DNA from: Actinobacteria bacterium casp-actino5
Lineage (GTDB): Bacteria > Actinomycetota > Acidimicrobiia > Acidimicrobiales > Ilumatobacteraceae
Direction: 5' to 3'
Length of the DNA stretch: 64,000 nucleotides
Assembly (NCBI GenBank): GCA_001510385.1
Contig: LFFE01000015.1
Span: 106,761-170,760 of the forward strand
Part shown: piece by piece, positions 20,276 to 28,768 of the stretch
How the letters are laid out: every line of letters begins with the position of its first letter
Numbering within the stretch: position 1 is the first letter of the stretch
Made by a program: the position numbers and the translations under genes
The notes under the pieces: model-generated
The model's database searches: none
What the model saw: only the letters and a program-made list of their open reading frames with translations
Told to the model about the DNA's origin: nothing

Positions 20276-21113
20276 GAGGATTTAACGACCCAGAACGAAA
20301 TCCACCAAGGTCAACCGTCACGTAACGGAATCCCAACGCAAGTAATCGTTGTTCGACGTGCTCCCGCGAATCGATAACGCTCTGCAGGTCGGACTGCTCA
20401 ACTTCGATGCGGGCGACCTCTCCGTGGTGCCGGACACGACAAGAACGAATCCCGAGGTCTCGAAGCACTTGTTCGGCCCGTTCAACCTTTGAGAGAATTT
20501 CCACAGTGACCTCAGTGCCAAAGGGAATTCGACTCGCCAAACAAGCAGCAGCTGGTTTATCCCAAGTTTCTAAACCAACAGCATGCGAGAGCTCTCGAAT
20601 TTCAGCTTTCGAGAGTCCAACCTCCACAAACGGGAACCGCGCTCCAGCTTCAGCCGCGGCTCGCTGTCCTGGGCGGTGGTCATTGAGATCGTCGACATTC
20701 ACACCCAAGACAACTGTCGCACCATTGTCAACGAATGGCTGCAGCGCCTCCATCAGCGCTGATTTGCAGTGGAAACAGCGGTCGACATCATTTCGCCGAT
20801 AGGCCGCTTGCTCCATCTCGTTTGTGGTGACAGCAACCCACTCCAGGCTCCACGATTCAGCCAATCGAGAGCAGTCGTCAAATTCCGCACCGGCAAGAGA
20901 CGGCGACACAGCGGTCACCGCTGTTGCCGACACACCCTCAGTTGATGAGGCGACGTATGCGAGTAACGAGGAATCTGCACCGCCGCTGAAGCCGACGACG
21001 ACTTGTCCCATCTCCAGAAACGAACGTTGCAAGGCCGCATATTTCGCTGACAGAGCATTGCTCAACAGAGGTTGTGCAGCGATCGGACCCATCGCTCCAT
21101 CCTGCCAGATCAT
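20253..21113 (-). CDS. larE: ATP-dependent sacrificial sulfur transferase LarE
   Basis: A 286-residue PP-loop protein. The ATP pyrophosphatase loop is GFSGGADSSLL at about residues 41-51. The cysteine in AACLASRIPFG (near residue 191) corresponds in position to the sacrificial cysteine of the Lactobacillus enzyme, Cys176. A further pair, CFHCK near 113-116, is also present. LarE activates the nicotinic acid derivative with ATP and donates cysteine sulfur twice, to build the nickel-pincer nucleotide used by LarA. A LarA-like gene fragment is at the left edge of this window, but larB and larC are not seen here. An internal ATG at 21092 is an alternative start. Confidence 0.85.
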   Translation of the reverse strand: MIWQDGAMGPIAAQPLLSNALSAKYAALQRSFLEMGQVVVGFSGGADSSLLAYVASSTEGVSATAVTAVSPSLAGAEFDDCSRLAESWSLEWVAVTTNEMEQAAYRRNDVDRCFHCKSALMEALQPFVDNGATVVLGVNVDDLNDHRPGQRAAAEAGARFPFVEVGLSKAEIRELSHAVGLETWDKPAAACLASRIPFGTEVTVEILSKVERAEQVLRDLGIRSCRVRHHGEVARIEVEQSDLQSVIDSREHVEQRLLALGFRYVTVDLGGFRSGSLNPHEPTANS

Positions 21114-21123
21114 TTAGGGTGAT

Positions 21124-22959
21124 TTATGACGATGCGCGCGTCCGTGCATGACGGATGCGCTCCTGCGGGTCGAGGTAGACCTTGCGGAGACGCACATGCG
21201 AAGGGGTCACCTCAACGCATTCGTCCCCTGCGATGAACTCAAGCGCTTGCTCAAGCGACATCTGTCGGTATGGGGTGAGTTTCACGGTTTCGTCTGCGGA
21301 GGAGGCTCTCATGTTCGTGAGTTTTTTCTCACGACAAATATTCACTTCCATATCGCCCGCTCGGGAATTCTCTCCGATAATCATTCCCTCGTATACCTCA
21401 GTACCTGGAGGTACCAACATCGTTGAACGCTCTTGAAGGTTCACCATCGCGTATGTCGTCGCAGGCCCAGAGCGATCGGCGACGAGTGAGCCTCGGTCAC
21501 GGGATCGTATTTCCCCAGCCCATTGCTCGTATCCCTCGAAGACATGACTAATCACGCCCGTTCCTCGAGTTTCAGTCAAGAATTCGGTTCTGAAACCAAT
21601 AAGTCCTCGCGCAGGAACTAGATACTCCAAACGCACCCAACCGAGACCATGGTTGGCCATATTTTCCATACGGCCCTTCCGGATTGCGAGTAACTGGGTG
21701 ACCGTTCCGAGGTGTTCCTCAGGTACATCGATCGTCACACGTTCCACCGGTTCATGGCGCTTGTCGTCAACCATTCGGGTGACCACTTCTGGTTTTCCTA
21801 CAGTGAGCTCAAATCCCTCTCGACGCATCGTTTCAATGAGAACAGCGAGCTGCAGTTCCCCTCGAGCGAGCACTTCCCACGCATCCGGGCGATCCGTCTG
21901 GTTGATTCGCAACGACACGTTGCCAACTAATTCTTGGTCAAGCCGACTCTTCACTAAACGAGCAGTTAGGCGATCGCCATCTCGTCCGGCCAACGGCGAC
22001 GTATTGATTCCGATGGTCATTGACAGAGCTGGCTCGTCCACAGTGATTCTCGGAAGCGGAATCGGGTTCTCGAAATCTGCGAGTGTTTCACCAATCGTGA
22101 TGTCATCGATACCTGCAACGGCAACAAGATCACCTGCAGAAGCCGATTCGACCGAGACACGTTCAAGATGCTGAGTAAGAAACAGTTCCGCAACCTTCGC
22201 ACGCTCAATCGTCCCATCGGCGCGGCACCAAGCGACCTGCTGGTTCCGGCGAATTTCACCCTGTACGACGCGGCACAGTGCAAGACGACCGAGGTACGGA
22301 CTTGCGTCAAGGTTCGTCACCCAAGCCTGCAATGGTGCACCCGGCGTGACCGCGGGAGCCGGAACAGTTGACAGGATGACTTCAAACAGCGGGGCGAGAT
22401 CGACGCCAACCTCATTTTCAACGGTTGTCGCCCAGCCAGCCCTGCCTGACGAGTAGATAATGGGAAAGTCGAGTTGATCAGCATCTGCGTCGAGATCTAA
22501 GAAGAGCTCATAGACCTCGTCAACGACTGCGGCAATACGAGCGTCGGGGCGGTCAACCTTGTTGATGACCAGGATCACGGGAAGCTGCTGGGCGAGTGCC
22601 TTCCGAAGAACAAAACGAGTCTGCGGGAGAGGTCCTTCAGCAGCGTCGACGAGCAAAATGATGCCATCGACCATGGTCAATGCACGCTCAACTTCGCCAC
22701 CAAAGTCTGCGTGCCCAGGCGTGTCAACGATGTTGAGCGTTGTGCCGTTCCAGACCAGCGAAGTATTCTTCGCAAGGATTGTGATGCCCTTCTCCCGCTC
22801 GAGATCCATTGAGTCCATTACCCGTTCCGCAACAGTCTCATTCGATCGAAATGCTCCGGACTGTTGAAGCATCGAATCGACAAGGGTGGTTTTGCCGTGG
22901 TCTACGTGAGCGACAATGGCGATGTTACGGAGATCTTCTCTCCTCGAGGTGGGGGGCAC
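21124..22959 (-). CDS. typA: Ribosome-associated GTPase TypA/BipA
   Basis: A 611-residue translational GTPase. The G domain shows AHVDHGKTTL, DTPGHADFGGEV and NKVDRPDA (G1, G3, G4), followed by an EF-Tu-like barrel, EF-G-like domains III and V, and the TypA-specific C-terminal domain with LVPARGLIGFRTEFLTETRG. TypA binds the ribosome near the A site and is needed for ribosome assembly and growth under cold or stress. The start is GTG 22959, with TAGCGT 9 nt upstream. It ends 10 bp before larE begins and starts 20 bp after the nitroreductase ends, all on the minus strand. Confidence 0.97.
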   Translation of the reverse strand: MPPTSRREDLRNIAIVAHVDHGKTTLVDSMLQQSGAFRSNETVAERVMDSMDLEREKGITILAKNTSLVWNGTTLNIVDTPGHADFGGEVERALTMVDGIILLVDAAEGPLPQTRFVLRKALAQQLPVILVINKVDRPDARIAAVVDEVYELFLDLDADADQLDFPIIYSSGRAGWATTVENEVGVDLAPLFEVILSTVPAPAVTPGAPLQAWVTNLDASPYLGRLALCRVVQGEIRRNQQVAWCRADGTIERAKVAELFLTQHLERVSVESASAGDLVAVAGIDDITIGETLADFENPIPLPRITVDEPALSMTIGINTSPLAGRDGDRLTARLVKSRLDQELVGNVSLRINQTDRPDAWEVLARGELQLAVLIETMRREGFELTVGKPEVVTRMVDDKRHEPVERVTIDVPEEHLGTVTQLLAIRKGRMENMANHGLGWVRLEYLVPARGLIGFRTEFLTETRGTGVISHVFEGYEQWAGEIRSRDRGSLVADRSGPATTYAMVNLQERSTMLVPPGTEVYEGMIIGENSRAGDMEVNICREKKLTNMRASSADETVKLTPYRQMSLEQALEFIAGDECVEVTPSHVRLRKVYLDPQERIRHARTRASS

Positions 22960-22979
22960 AAGGAGAGGACGCTATCGAA

Positions 22980-23633
22980 TTAGTCGAGCGTTGGGCGTTC
23001 GCCGTAGCGATCAAGATGAATTGATCGACGAACATCCTTCCGAGGAGCGCGCCCAAAATTGCCAGTGGGGTATCCAAGCGGGATATGCGCCGCAATCTCA
23101 AATCGATCCGGGTTGGCACCAATCGCCTCTAACGCCTCAGCTTGATACACCCGAATAACGGTCGTGAACGCTGTGCCCAAACCAAGAGAACGTGCTGCGA
23201 TACAAAAGTTCTGTACCGCCGGATACACACTCCCATCAAGCCGCCCGATATCGACGGGCCCCTCGTCATCGTGAAATCCCCAGGGGATAATTGGTTGGAG
23301 AAAGAGGACATGAACAGGAACGTCACCGATTGTGGCCGCAAGATCTTGTGATGCCGCCCGAGTTCGTTCATATGTCGCACGGTCGCTCTCAGATCTAAAG
23401 ACCGGAGTTGGCAAACAACGTTCGTAGCGCTCAAACGCCCGCCGGTAGATTTCCGCAAGTTGGTTGCGCACCTCTGACGAGCGAACAATGACGTACTGCT
23501 GCGGCTGAACGTTGCCTCCCGATGGAGCCTGTTGGGCCGCCTCAAGACACTGCATGACAAGTTCATCAGGCACGGGATCAGCCGAATACCGACGCATCGC
23601 TCGTGTCGTCAGAATCGCTTCCATCGCATCCAT
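22980..23633 (-). CDS. Nitroreductase family FMN-dependent oxidoreductase
   Basis: A 217-residue nitroreductase-fold protein: TTRAMRRYSADPVP at the N-terminus, QAPSGGNVQPQQYVIV for the FMN phosphate, GLGTAFTTVIR near residue 150 and the closing IPLGYPTGNFG strand. It is a distant paralogue of the protein at 9020-9676. AAGGAG lies about 7 nt before the ATG, so unlike many neighbours this gene has a normal Shine-Dalgarno. It follows the acyl-CoA dehydrogenase-like gene by 10 bp and is probably in the same operon, where it might supply or accept electrons in the same pathway. Substrate unknown. Confidence 0.87.
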   Translation of the reverse strand: MDAMEAILTTRAMRRYSADPVPDELVMQCLEAAQQAPSGGNVQPQQYVIVRSSEVRNQLAEIYRRAFERYERCLPTPVFRSESDRATYERTRAASQDLAATIGDVPVHVLFLQPIIPWGFHDDEGPVDIGRLDGSVYPAVQNFCIAARSLGLGTAFTTVIRVYQAEALEAIGANPDRFEIAAHIPLGYPTGNFGRAPRKDVRRSIHLDRYGERPTLD

Positions 23634-23643
23634 TGTGAACTCC

Positions 23644-24789
23644 TTAGATCATTGATGATTCAAATTCGAGGCCCAGATGGTGTCGCCCGAGGGTCTCGAA
23701 CAGACGTGGTGCCACCATGATGTGTTGGGGGATCACGGAAAGATTGCGTAGGCATCGTCCAAGAATGCTCGTGTCGTACACCGCTGCACCGCCGGCAAGC
23801 CGAAACATTTCCTGCGCAGTTGCAGATGATTCCTCTGCGACAAGCGCCGCCGCACCGCGTATTCGAACCCGTTCATCGACTGAGGCCTTTTTTCCTTCAA
23901 GCACCACCTGATAAGCCGCTTCGACACTACTGAGCAATTCGTTAGCTGCGGCATCAAGACGAGTTCTTGAGCGGGCGATGGCTGACTGCACCGATGCTTG
24001 CTGGGAAAGAAGACGAGAAGAAAATTGTGGAGAGCGCTCGTTCACCAACGTAACTGTCTCTGACCATGCTCTCTCAGCAATTCCGAGCGCAACCGCCGCA
24101 ACGCCTGCACCGAGGATCGAGAAGTTGGGAAAGTGCGCGATGGGGTCATCGGTTGTTGGCTTCGCACCGATCTGAGAAATGATGCGTTCAGTCGGAACAA
24201 ATGCATCGTTGATCGTGAAGTCGACCGATCCGGTACCGCGCATGCCGACGGTCTGCCAAGTGTCAACAATCTCAACTTCAGACTGAGGGACGACGACGGT
24301 CACTCGGTCACCGTCGTCGAGAACGACACCCGCAACGACCCAGTCACAGTGGCCTAAGCCGCTACCCCACTGCCAACGACCAGAGACCACCACTCCGTCT
24401 TCGGTGCGTCGGCCCTTGCCGTTGGGTGCGAAAACCCCGCCGACCGCGGTGGCAGCCCCAAATGTGGTCTTCGCTGTCTCAGACTCGAGGAAGCCGGCAA
24501 GGAGGCAAGTGGTTGATGAGATCATTGAACACCACCCTGTGGCACCATCGGCAAACGCAATTGCGCTCATCGCTGCCAGCGACGCGCTTGGCGAGTGACC
24601 TTTCCCCCCAACGTCAGGCGGCAACAACAAGGTGAAGAAACCCTCGTCACTCAACGCATCGACAATTCCATGGGGCAGCGATCGTTCTTCCTCCCCAGTA
24701 TCGGCGAGCGTACGAATAGCCGGCGCCACGCGAGTCGTCGCATCTAACAGATCGCTAGACAGCCACTTCACGAACGATGCTGGGCCCAC
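23644..24789 (-). CDS. Acyl-CoA dehydrogenase-like flavoprotein (HsaA/HpaB-type group)
   Basis: A 381-residue protein of the acyl-CoA dehydrogenase superfamily, in the branch with flavin-dependent hydroxylases such as HsaA. Visible are the N-terminal helical domain (GFFTLLLPPDVGG), a middle domain with VSGRWQWGSGLGHCDWVV and VDTWQTVGMRGTGSVDF, and a C-terminal helical bundle with MFRLAGGAAVYDTSILGRCLRN. Members hydroxylate aromatic or steroid intermediates using FMNH2, or oxidise acyl-CoA. GTG 24789 is chosen because TACTCT lies 6 nt upstream; the longer frame to 24918 would overlap the divergent ligase gene. The following nitroreductase could be its flavin reductase, but that is inference. 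Confidence 0.8.
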   Translation of the reverse strand: MGPASFVKWLSSDLLDATTRVAPAIRTLADTGEEERSLPHGIVDALSDEGFFTLLLPPDVGGKGHSPSASLAAMSAIAFADGATGWCSMISSTTCLLAGFLESETAKTTFGAATAVGGVFAPNGKGRRTEDGVVVSGRWQWGSGLGHCDWVVAGVVLDDGDRVTVVVPQSEVEIVDTWQTVGMRGTGSVDFTINDAFVPTERIISQIGAKPTTDDPIAHFPNFSILGAGVAAVALGIAERAWSETVTLVNERSPQFSSRLLSQQASVQSAIARSRTRLDAAANELLSSVEAAYQVVLEGKKASVDERVRIRGAAALVAEESSATAQEMFRLAGGAAVYDTSILGRCLRNLSVIPQHIMVAPRLFETLGRHHLGLEFESSMI

Positions 24790-24795
24790 ATGCAG

Positions 24796-24864
24796 AGAGT
24801 AGATGAATACTGCCAGCCTCCACGCTCTTGGAACTTCGCGGTAGCACCCTCTGGCCGCTACCGT
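24796..24864. promoter_or_regulatory. Divergent leaderless promoters
   Basis: On the minus strand TACTCT (24801-24796) lies 6 nt before the GTG of the flavoprotein at 24789. On the plus strand TACCGT (24859-24864) lies 7 nt before the GTG of the acyl-CoA ligase at 24872. The two start codons are 83 bp apart. Confidence 0.5.
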
Positions 24865-24871
24865 CTTCACG

Positions 24872-26485
24872 GTGAACGGTTGGAATATCGCAAACATCTT
24901 CGAAGAGATCGCAGCCACAATTCCTGAGGCGACTGCCCTCGCTCATGGCGATGAGACGATCTCTTGGGGAGCCATGAACAGCCGTGCGAACGGCGTAGCG
25001 CAGCATCTTCTCGACTCCGGACTAGTCGAACAAGACAAGGTCGCCCAATACCTCTACAACTCGCCCCACTACATGGAGAGCGTGCTGGCGTCATTCAAAG
25101 CAGGGATGGCGATTGTCAACACGAACTACCGATATGCCGCCGATGAATTGGTGTACCTATGGGATAACGCTGATGTCTGCGCTGTTGTATTTCATGCAAC
25201 ATTCATTCCTCAAATCGTGGAAATCAAGGATCGTCTACCACGCATACGTGCTTGGCTCTGCGTGGACGACGGCTCGCTTCCCTGCCCCGATTGGGCAGTT
25301 GATTACGAATCGCTGACGGCGTCGCCAGTCGAGACGAACGTCGAAGGCGCTTGGGGAAGAAGCGGTGATCATCTCATGTTGCTCTACACCGGAGGAACGA
25401 CAGGGATGCCAAAGGGCGTGATGTGGCGCCAAGATGACCTTGTTGGTGCGCTCGAGGCCAGCAATCGCAACAAGCTTCCGGAGCAGCCAACTGCAGGGGT
25501 TGTTGCTGCCCGCTTGAAGGGTGCCGGTCCGAAAGGCCTTCCCGGAGCGCCACTCATGCATGGCACAGGATTTTTCAACTCTCTATCAACGATGCTGCTC
25601 GGTGGATCAACTACCACGCTCGCGGGTCGCAACTTCGATGTCGAAGAACTGCTCACCACAATCGAATCAGCCAAGATCAACTCGATATCAATCGTCGGCG
25701 ATGCCTTCGCCAAGCCAATGTTGCGGGCCTTAGATGCTGAGCCGGGCAGGTGGGACCTGTCAAGCCTGCGGGTCATCATCTCTTCAGGCGTGATGTGGTC
25801 GCGAGAAACGAAAGATGGGCTGCTGCGCCACAACGACCGTCTCATCATGGTCGATTCACTTGGTTCAAGCGAAGCAATCGGCATGGCGAGCAATGTTTCA
25901 ACGAAAGACTCCGCTGAATCGCGGACCGGAAGCTTCTCACTCGGCCCAAATACCCGAGTAGTTACCGACGATGGGCGCGATGTCGAGCCAGGCTCGGGTG
26001 AGCGAGGAAGAGTGGCATTACGTGGCCGAACACCAATCGGCTACTACAAGGACGAAGAAAAATCTGCTGCGACATTCCAAGTCATCGATGGAGTGCGGTA
26101 TTCAATTCCCGGCGACTGGGCAGAAGTTCGAAGTGATGGTTCAGTTGCTCTCCTCGGCCGAGGAAGCCAGTGCATTAACACCGGCGGTGAGAAGGTGTAC
26201 CCCGAAGAGGTTGAGGAAACCTTGAAGACGCATGCTGCTGTCGCTGATTGCGCGGTTGTCGGAGTTCCAGATGAGCGGTTTGGGCAGGCGATTTGCGCAA
26301 TAGTCGAACTCTTCGATTCGTCGGTGAACAACGACGTTCTCGTTGATCATGTTCGATCAAAAATTGCTCGCTACAAAGCCCCAAAGCATGTCATACGTGT
26401 CGACACTGTCGGGCGCGCGGTGAACGGCAAACTTGACTACAAAAAGTTGACTGCGTTGGCAGTGGAAACTGTCACGAGTAAATAA
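24872..26485 (+). CDS. Acyl-CoA synthetase (AMP-forming)
   Basis: A 537-residue ANL-superfamily ligase that adenylates a carboxylic acid and transfers it to CoA. The P-loop-like motif is LLYTGGTTGMPKGVMW near residue 172, and the C-terminal domain has GRGSQCINTGGEKVYPEEVEE with the catalytic lysine in GKLDYKKL near the end. The sequence most resembles the fatty-acid/cholesterol side-chain group of actinobacterial FadD proteins. The gene is divergent from a flavoprotein/nitroreductase pair, suggesting a shared acid-degradation pathway. Start GTG 24872 follows a -10 hexamer by 7 nt. Chain length specificity cannot be read from sequence. Confidence 0.92.
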   Translation: MNGWNIANIFEEIAATIPEATALAHGDETISWGAMNSRANGVAQHLLDSGLVEQDKVAQYLYNSPHYMESVLASFKAGMAIVNTNYRYAADELVYLWDNADVCAVVFHATFIPQIVEIKDRLPRIRAWLCVDDGSLPCPDWAVDYESLTASPVETNVEGAWGRSGDHLMLLYTGGTTGMPKGVMWRQDDLVGALEASNRNKLPEQPTAGVVAARLKGAGPKGLPGAPLMHGTGFFNSLSTMLLGGSTTTLAGRNFDVEELLTTIESAKINSISIVGDAFAKPMLRALDAEPGRWDLSSLRVIISSGVMWSRETKDGLLRHNDRLIMVDSLGSSEAIGMASNVSTKDSAESRTGSFSLGPNTRVVTDDGRDVEPGSGERGRVALRGRTPIGYYKDEEKSAATFQVIDGVRYSIPGDWAEVRSDGSVALLGRGSQCINTGGEKVYPEEVEETLKTHAAVADCAVVGVPDERFGQAICAIVELFDSSVNNDVLVDHVRSKIARYKAPKHVIRVDTVGRAVNGKLDYKKLTALAVETVTSK

Positions 26486-26509
26486 CTCGTTCCGAAATTT
26501 GACGTCGAA

Positions 26510-27205
26510 ATGGATTCTGTCTGGTCACAGGTAACAGCAGTTCTGTTCGACCTCGACGGGGTCATTACCCCAACTGCCGAGATCCATCAACGAGCATGGC
26601 TTCAGGCGCTCAACGACTTCAGTGCTGATGAAACCGACTACCACACCTTCATCGATGGTCGTCCACGTCTCAATGGAGTGAGAAAGTTCTTAGCTGGCCG
26701 AAATATCAACTTGCCTGAGGGGTCTGCTGGCGATGCGCCCTCCACGTTGTCAGTTCATGGAATTGCTGCGCTGAAGAATTCACTCTTCCTGCACATTCTC
26801 GATCACAACCCGTTCAGTGCCTATCCGGGATCGCTGGCTGTTCTTTCTGCCTTAGAGGATCAGCAGACGCCCTTCGCCCTAGTCACCTCGTCGAAAAACG
26901 CTGGACCAGTACTGCGTGCAAGCGGATTGCACGACCGCTTCAGCATCATCGTTGACGGAATCCGAGCGGATGAAGAGTCATTGAGTGGTAAGCCATCTCC
27001 CGATACCTTTCTCCGTGCTGCGGCGCTGCTAGACGTGGCGCCATGTGATTGCGCCGTAGTCGAAGACGCCGTCAGCGGAGTAGCAGCTGGTCGGGCTGGT
27101 GGCTTCGGAAAAGTGATCGGGGTTGATCGCGGAGCAGGACGTGATGCACTCATTGCGGCCGATGCTGACCTTGTCGTCAGCGACTTGCAAGAAACGTTGC
27201 CCTAA
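26510..27205 (+). CDS. HAD-superfamily hydrolase, beta-phosphoglucomutase-like
   Basis: A 231-residue HAD protein with FDLDGVITPTAEIHQRAW (nucleophile Asp and acid/base Asp of the DxD motif, then the cap domain), TSSKNAG (motif II), the motif III lysine in GKPSPDTF and VEDAVSGVAAG (motif IV). The cap and TPTAEIHQRAW resemble beta-phosphoglucomutase, which converts beta-glucose 1-phosphate to glucose 6-phosphate. The next gene is a GH65 phosphorylase that would release beta-glucose 1-phosphate from a disaccharide; this pairing is common and supports the call. The GH65 gene is broken here, so the pathway may not work. Confidence 0.85.
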   Translation: MDSVWSQVTAVLFDLDGVITPTAEIHQRAWLQALNDFSADETDYHTFIDGRPRLNGVRKFLAGRNINLPEGSAGDAPSTLSVHGIAALKNSLFLHILDHNPFSAYPGSLAVLSALEDQQTPFALVTSSKNAGPVLRASGLHDRFSIIVDGIRADEESLSGKPSPDTFLRAAALLDVAPCDCAVVEDAVSGVAAGRAGGFGKVIGVDRGAGRDALIAADADLVVSDLQETLP

Positions 27206-27242
27206 GCGCCGATTTTCTCCATGCCGCTGACACAATTGTGCG

Positions 27243-28240
27243 ATGGGCGCCCGCTCGACATCTATTGACCGAAATAGATTCCCTGTCGACGAATGGGCCT
27301 TAACTGAAAATGGAGTGGGTCCCACTTCAGATGCTCACGACACACTTTTCGCCATCAGCAACGGAGTATTCGGACTGCGGACACCACTGCGCGACACATC
27401 GGTTGGGACGCACGCGACGACCATCGTCAACCGGTTTTTGAGACCTACGACATCGTCTACCCCGAAGACGCCTACGGGCTTGCACGCGTCGGCCAATCGC
27501 TAGTTCCAGGTCCTGATATCTCGCAGGTCGAGATCGCCATTGATGGAAAGAAATATTTGCTCTCCTCAACACGCTGGACTCGCACCCTAGATTTGCGATC
27601 TGGCTGTCTGAGGAGAACCTTCCAACTCACGTTGCCCTCTGGCAGCCTCGTCGTACTGACGCACATCACCTTTGTTTCTCAACACTCACCCCAACGCGCA
27701 TTCCAGCGTTGGAGGGCAGAAGTTGAAGAAGGCGGATCGACGCACCAGATCTCGCTCACATTTCATTGTCGACATGACAGCCCGACTGACACAACATCAG
27801 ATGACGATCCCCGCAAAGGACATGAATTCACGGCTGACAGCGTTCCAGTCGGCATCATCACGGCCAATCAAAATGGACTGATTTCGAAAGTGAGGACTCG
27901 TTCGTCCCAGTTACAACTAACGACGGCGATGACAACTAACGCAGCGCCCCAACAGGTCACCACCGCCGTGCTTCAGTCACACGCGGCATCGATGGTGATT
28001 ACTGGCTCGGTGGCAACGTCAGAGCCATTTGAGGCAGCTATCAATGTTTCGGTGTCGCTGAACACTGCGAACGACAGCAGTTGGCACGAGAACCTGACGG
28101 CCACACAATGGGCCGATTTCGACGGCGCATTCCAAGAGCACCAAGAACACCTCGACAGGTTTTGGTCGCGATCAGACATCCGCATCGAGGGCAACTCTGA
28201 AGCGCAGCAAGCGGTCAGATGGCACCTCTTCCAAAGCGCT
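27243..28240 (+). pseudogene. GH65 glycoside phosphorylase, N-terminal part (frameshifted)
   Basis: The first part of a glycoside hydrolase family 65 protein (trehalose/kojibiose/maltose phosphorylase type). The start codons read through FAISNGVFGLRTPLRD, then the frame shifts at a run of five T (27435-27439). Adding one T restores FFETYDIVYPEDAYGLARVGQ and the frame continues to EAQQAVRWHLFQSA, where foreign DNA begins at 28241. This part holds the N-terminal beta-sandwich and the linker helices. Together with the second part it gives about 764 residues, a normal family length, so nothing of the original gene seems lost besides one base. As written, neither part can make an active enzyme. 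Confidence 0.85.
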
Positions 28241-28765
28241 TTTCATTCCGTCTTCAGATTTCTTATATTCTTCAGTTTTCTTAACCTGACTAATTTGTTC
28301 TCGCTGATCCCCTAGGGGAGACACCCACAAATTTTCCACAAACTTGCTGTATTCTCGCTCCTGCTCTGTCGCTTCCCTAAAAATGACAGTCACAGGATCA
28401 CGATACTCGTCTTCAGGGTCACGCCGTGGCTTGCGAATCGTAGCAACCATTTTATCTCCATCTGAAGATAAGTCGGTTACTGTATAATTATGCTGGCCAG
28501 AAGTTTGATCTAATGCAACATGTGTGGATAGTTCACCTATCACGCCCTCCTCGCCTGTAGGATTGAGAACGATACCCCCGGTACTTAAAGATGTATTCTC
28601 ATCAAAGGGGTTAAAGCCCAAAGCAGTGGGGGCGAACAAACCGTCGTCATCTTTGCCGGAAAAAGCCACAGTGTCAGGAAACTGGAACATGCCAGCGCCA
28701 GACTCAGACCCAAGATCAACCCATGCTGGAAGATTATATTTTTCTACAATTTTTAAATTAGCCAT
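28241..28765 (-). CDS. Unrecognised protein fragment within the insertion, 3' end missing
   Basis: An open frame of 175 codons starts at an ATG only 3 bp from the right edge of the insertion and is cut by the left edge; reading beyond it enters antisense GH65 codons until a stop at 28172. Residues start MANLKIVEKYNLPAWVDLG and are acidic and polar, with Asp/Glu/Gly-rich stretches, a central KMVATIRKPRRDPEDEY and a Lys/Glu-rich C-terminal region. No signal peptide, membrane helix or known domain was recognised. The frequent A/T-ending codons differ from every neighbouring gene, so it comes from a different genome type. No Shine-Dalgarno lies inside the insertion. Function unknown; a phage or other-organism origin is possible. 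Confidence 0.5.
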
Positions 28766-28768
28766 ATT
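28241..28768. other. 528-bp foreign insertion inside the GH65 gene
   Basis: Both flanks are GH65 sequence that join cleanly: the codons for Phe-Gln-Ser-Ala end at 28240 and Arg-Thr-Leu-Ile-Glu-Asn resume at 28769 in the same frame. The inserted DNA is visibly richer in A/T than its surroundings and encodes one minus-strand frame. No transposase, terminal inverted repeat or target-site duplication was seen. Its length is a multiple of three. It may be a real insertion or an assembly chimera. The edges are uncertain by a few bases. Confidence 0.75.

Noticed and set aside
28241..28768. Insertion in GH65 as an insertion sequence or mini-transposon
   Set aside because: No terminal inverted repeats, no duplicated target bases and no transposase frame could be seen.
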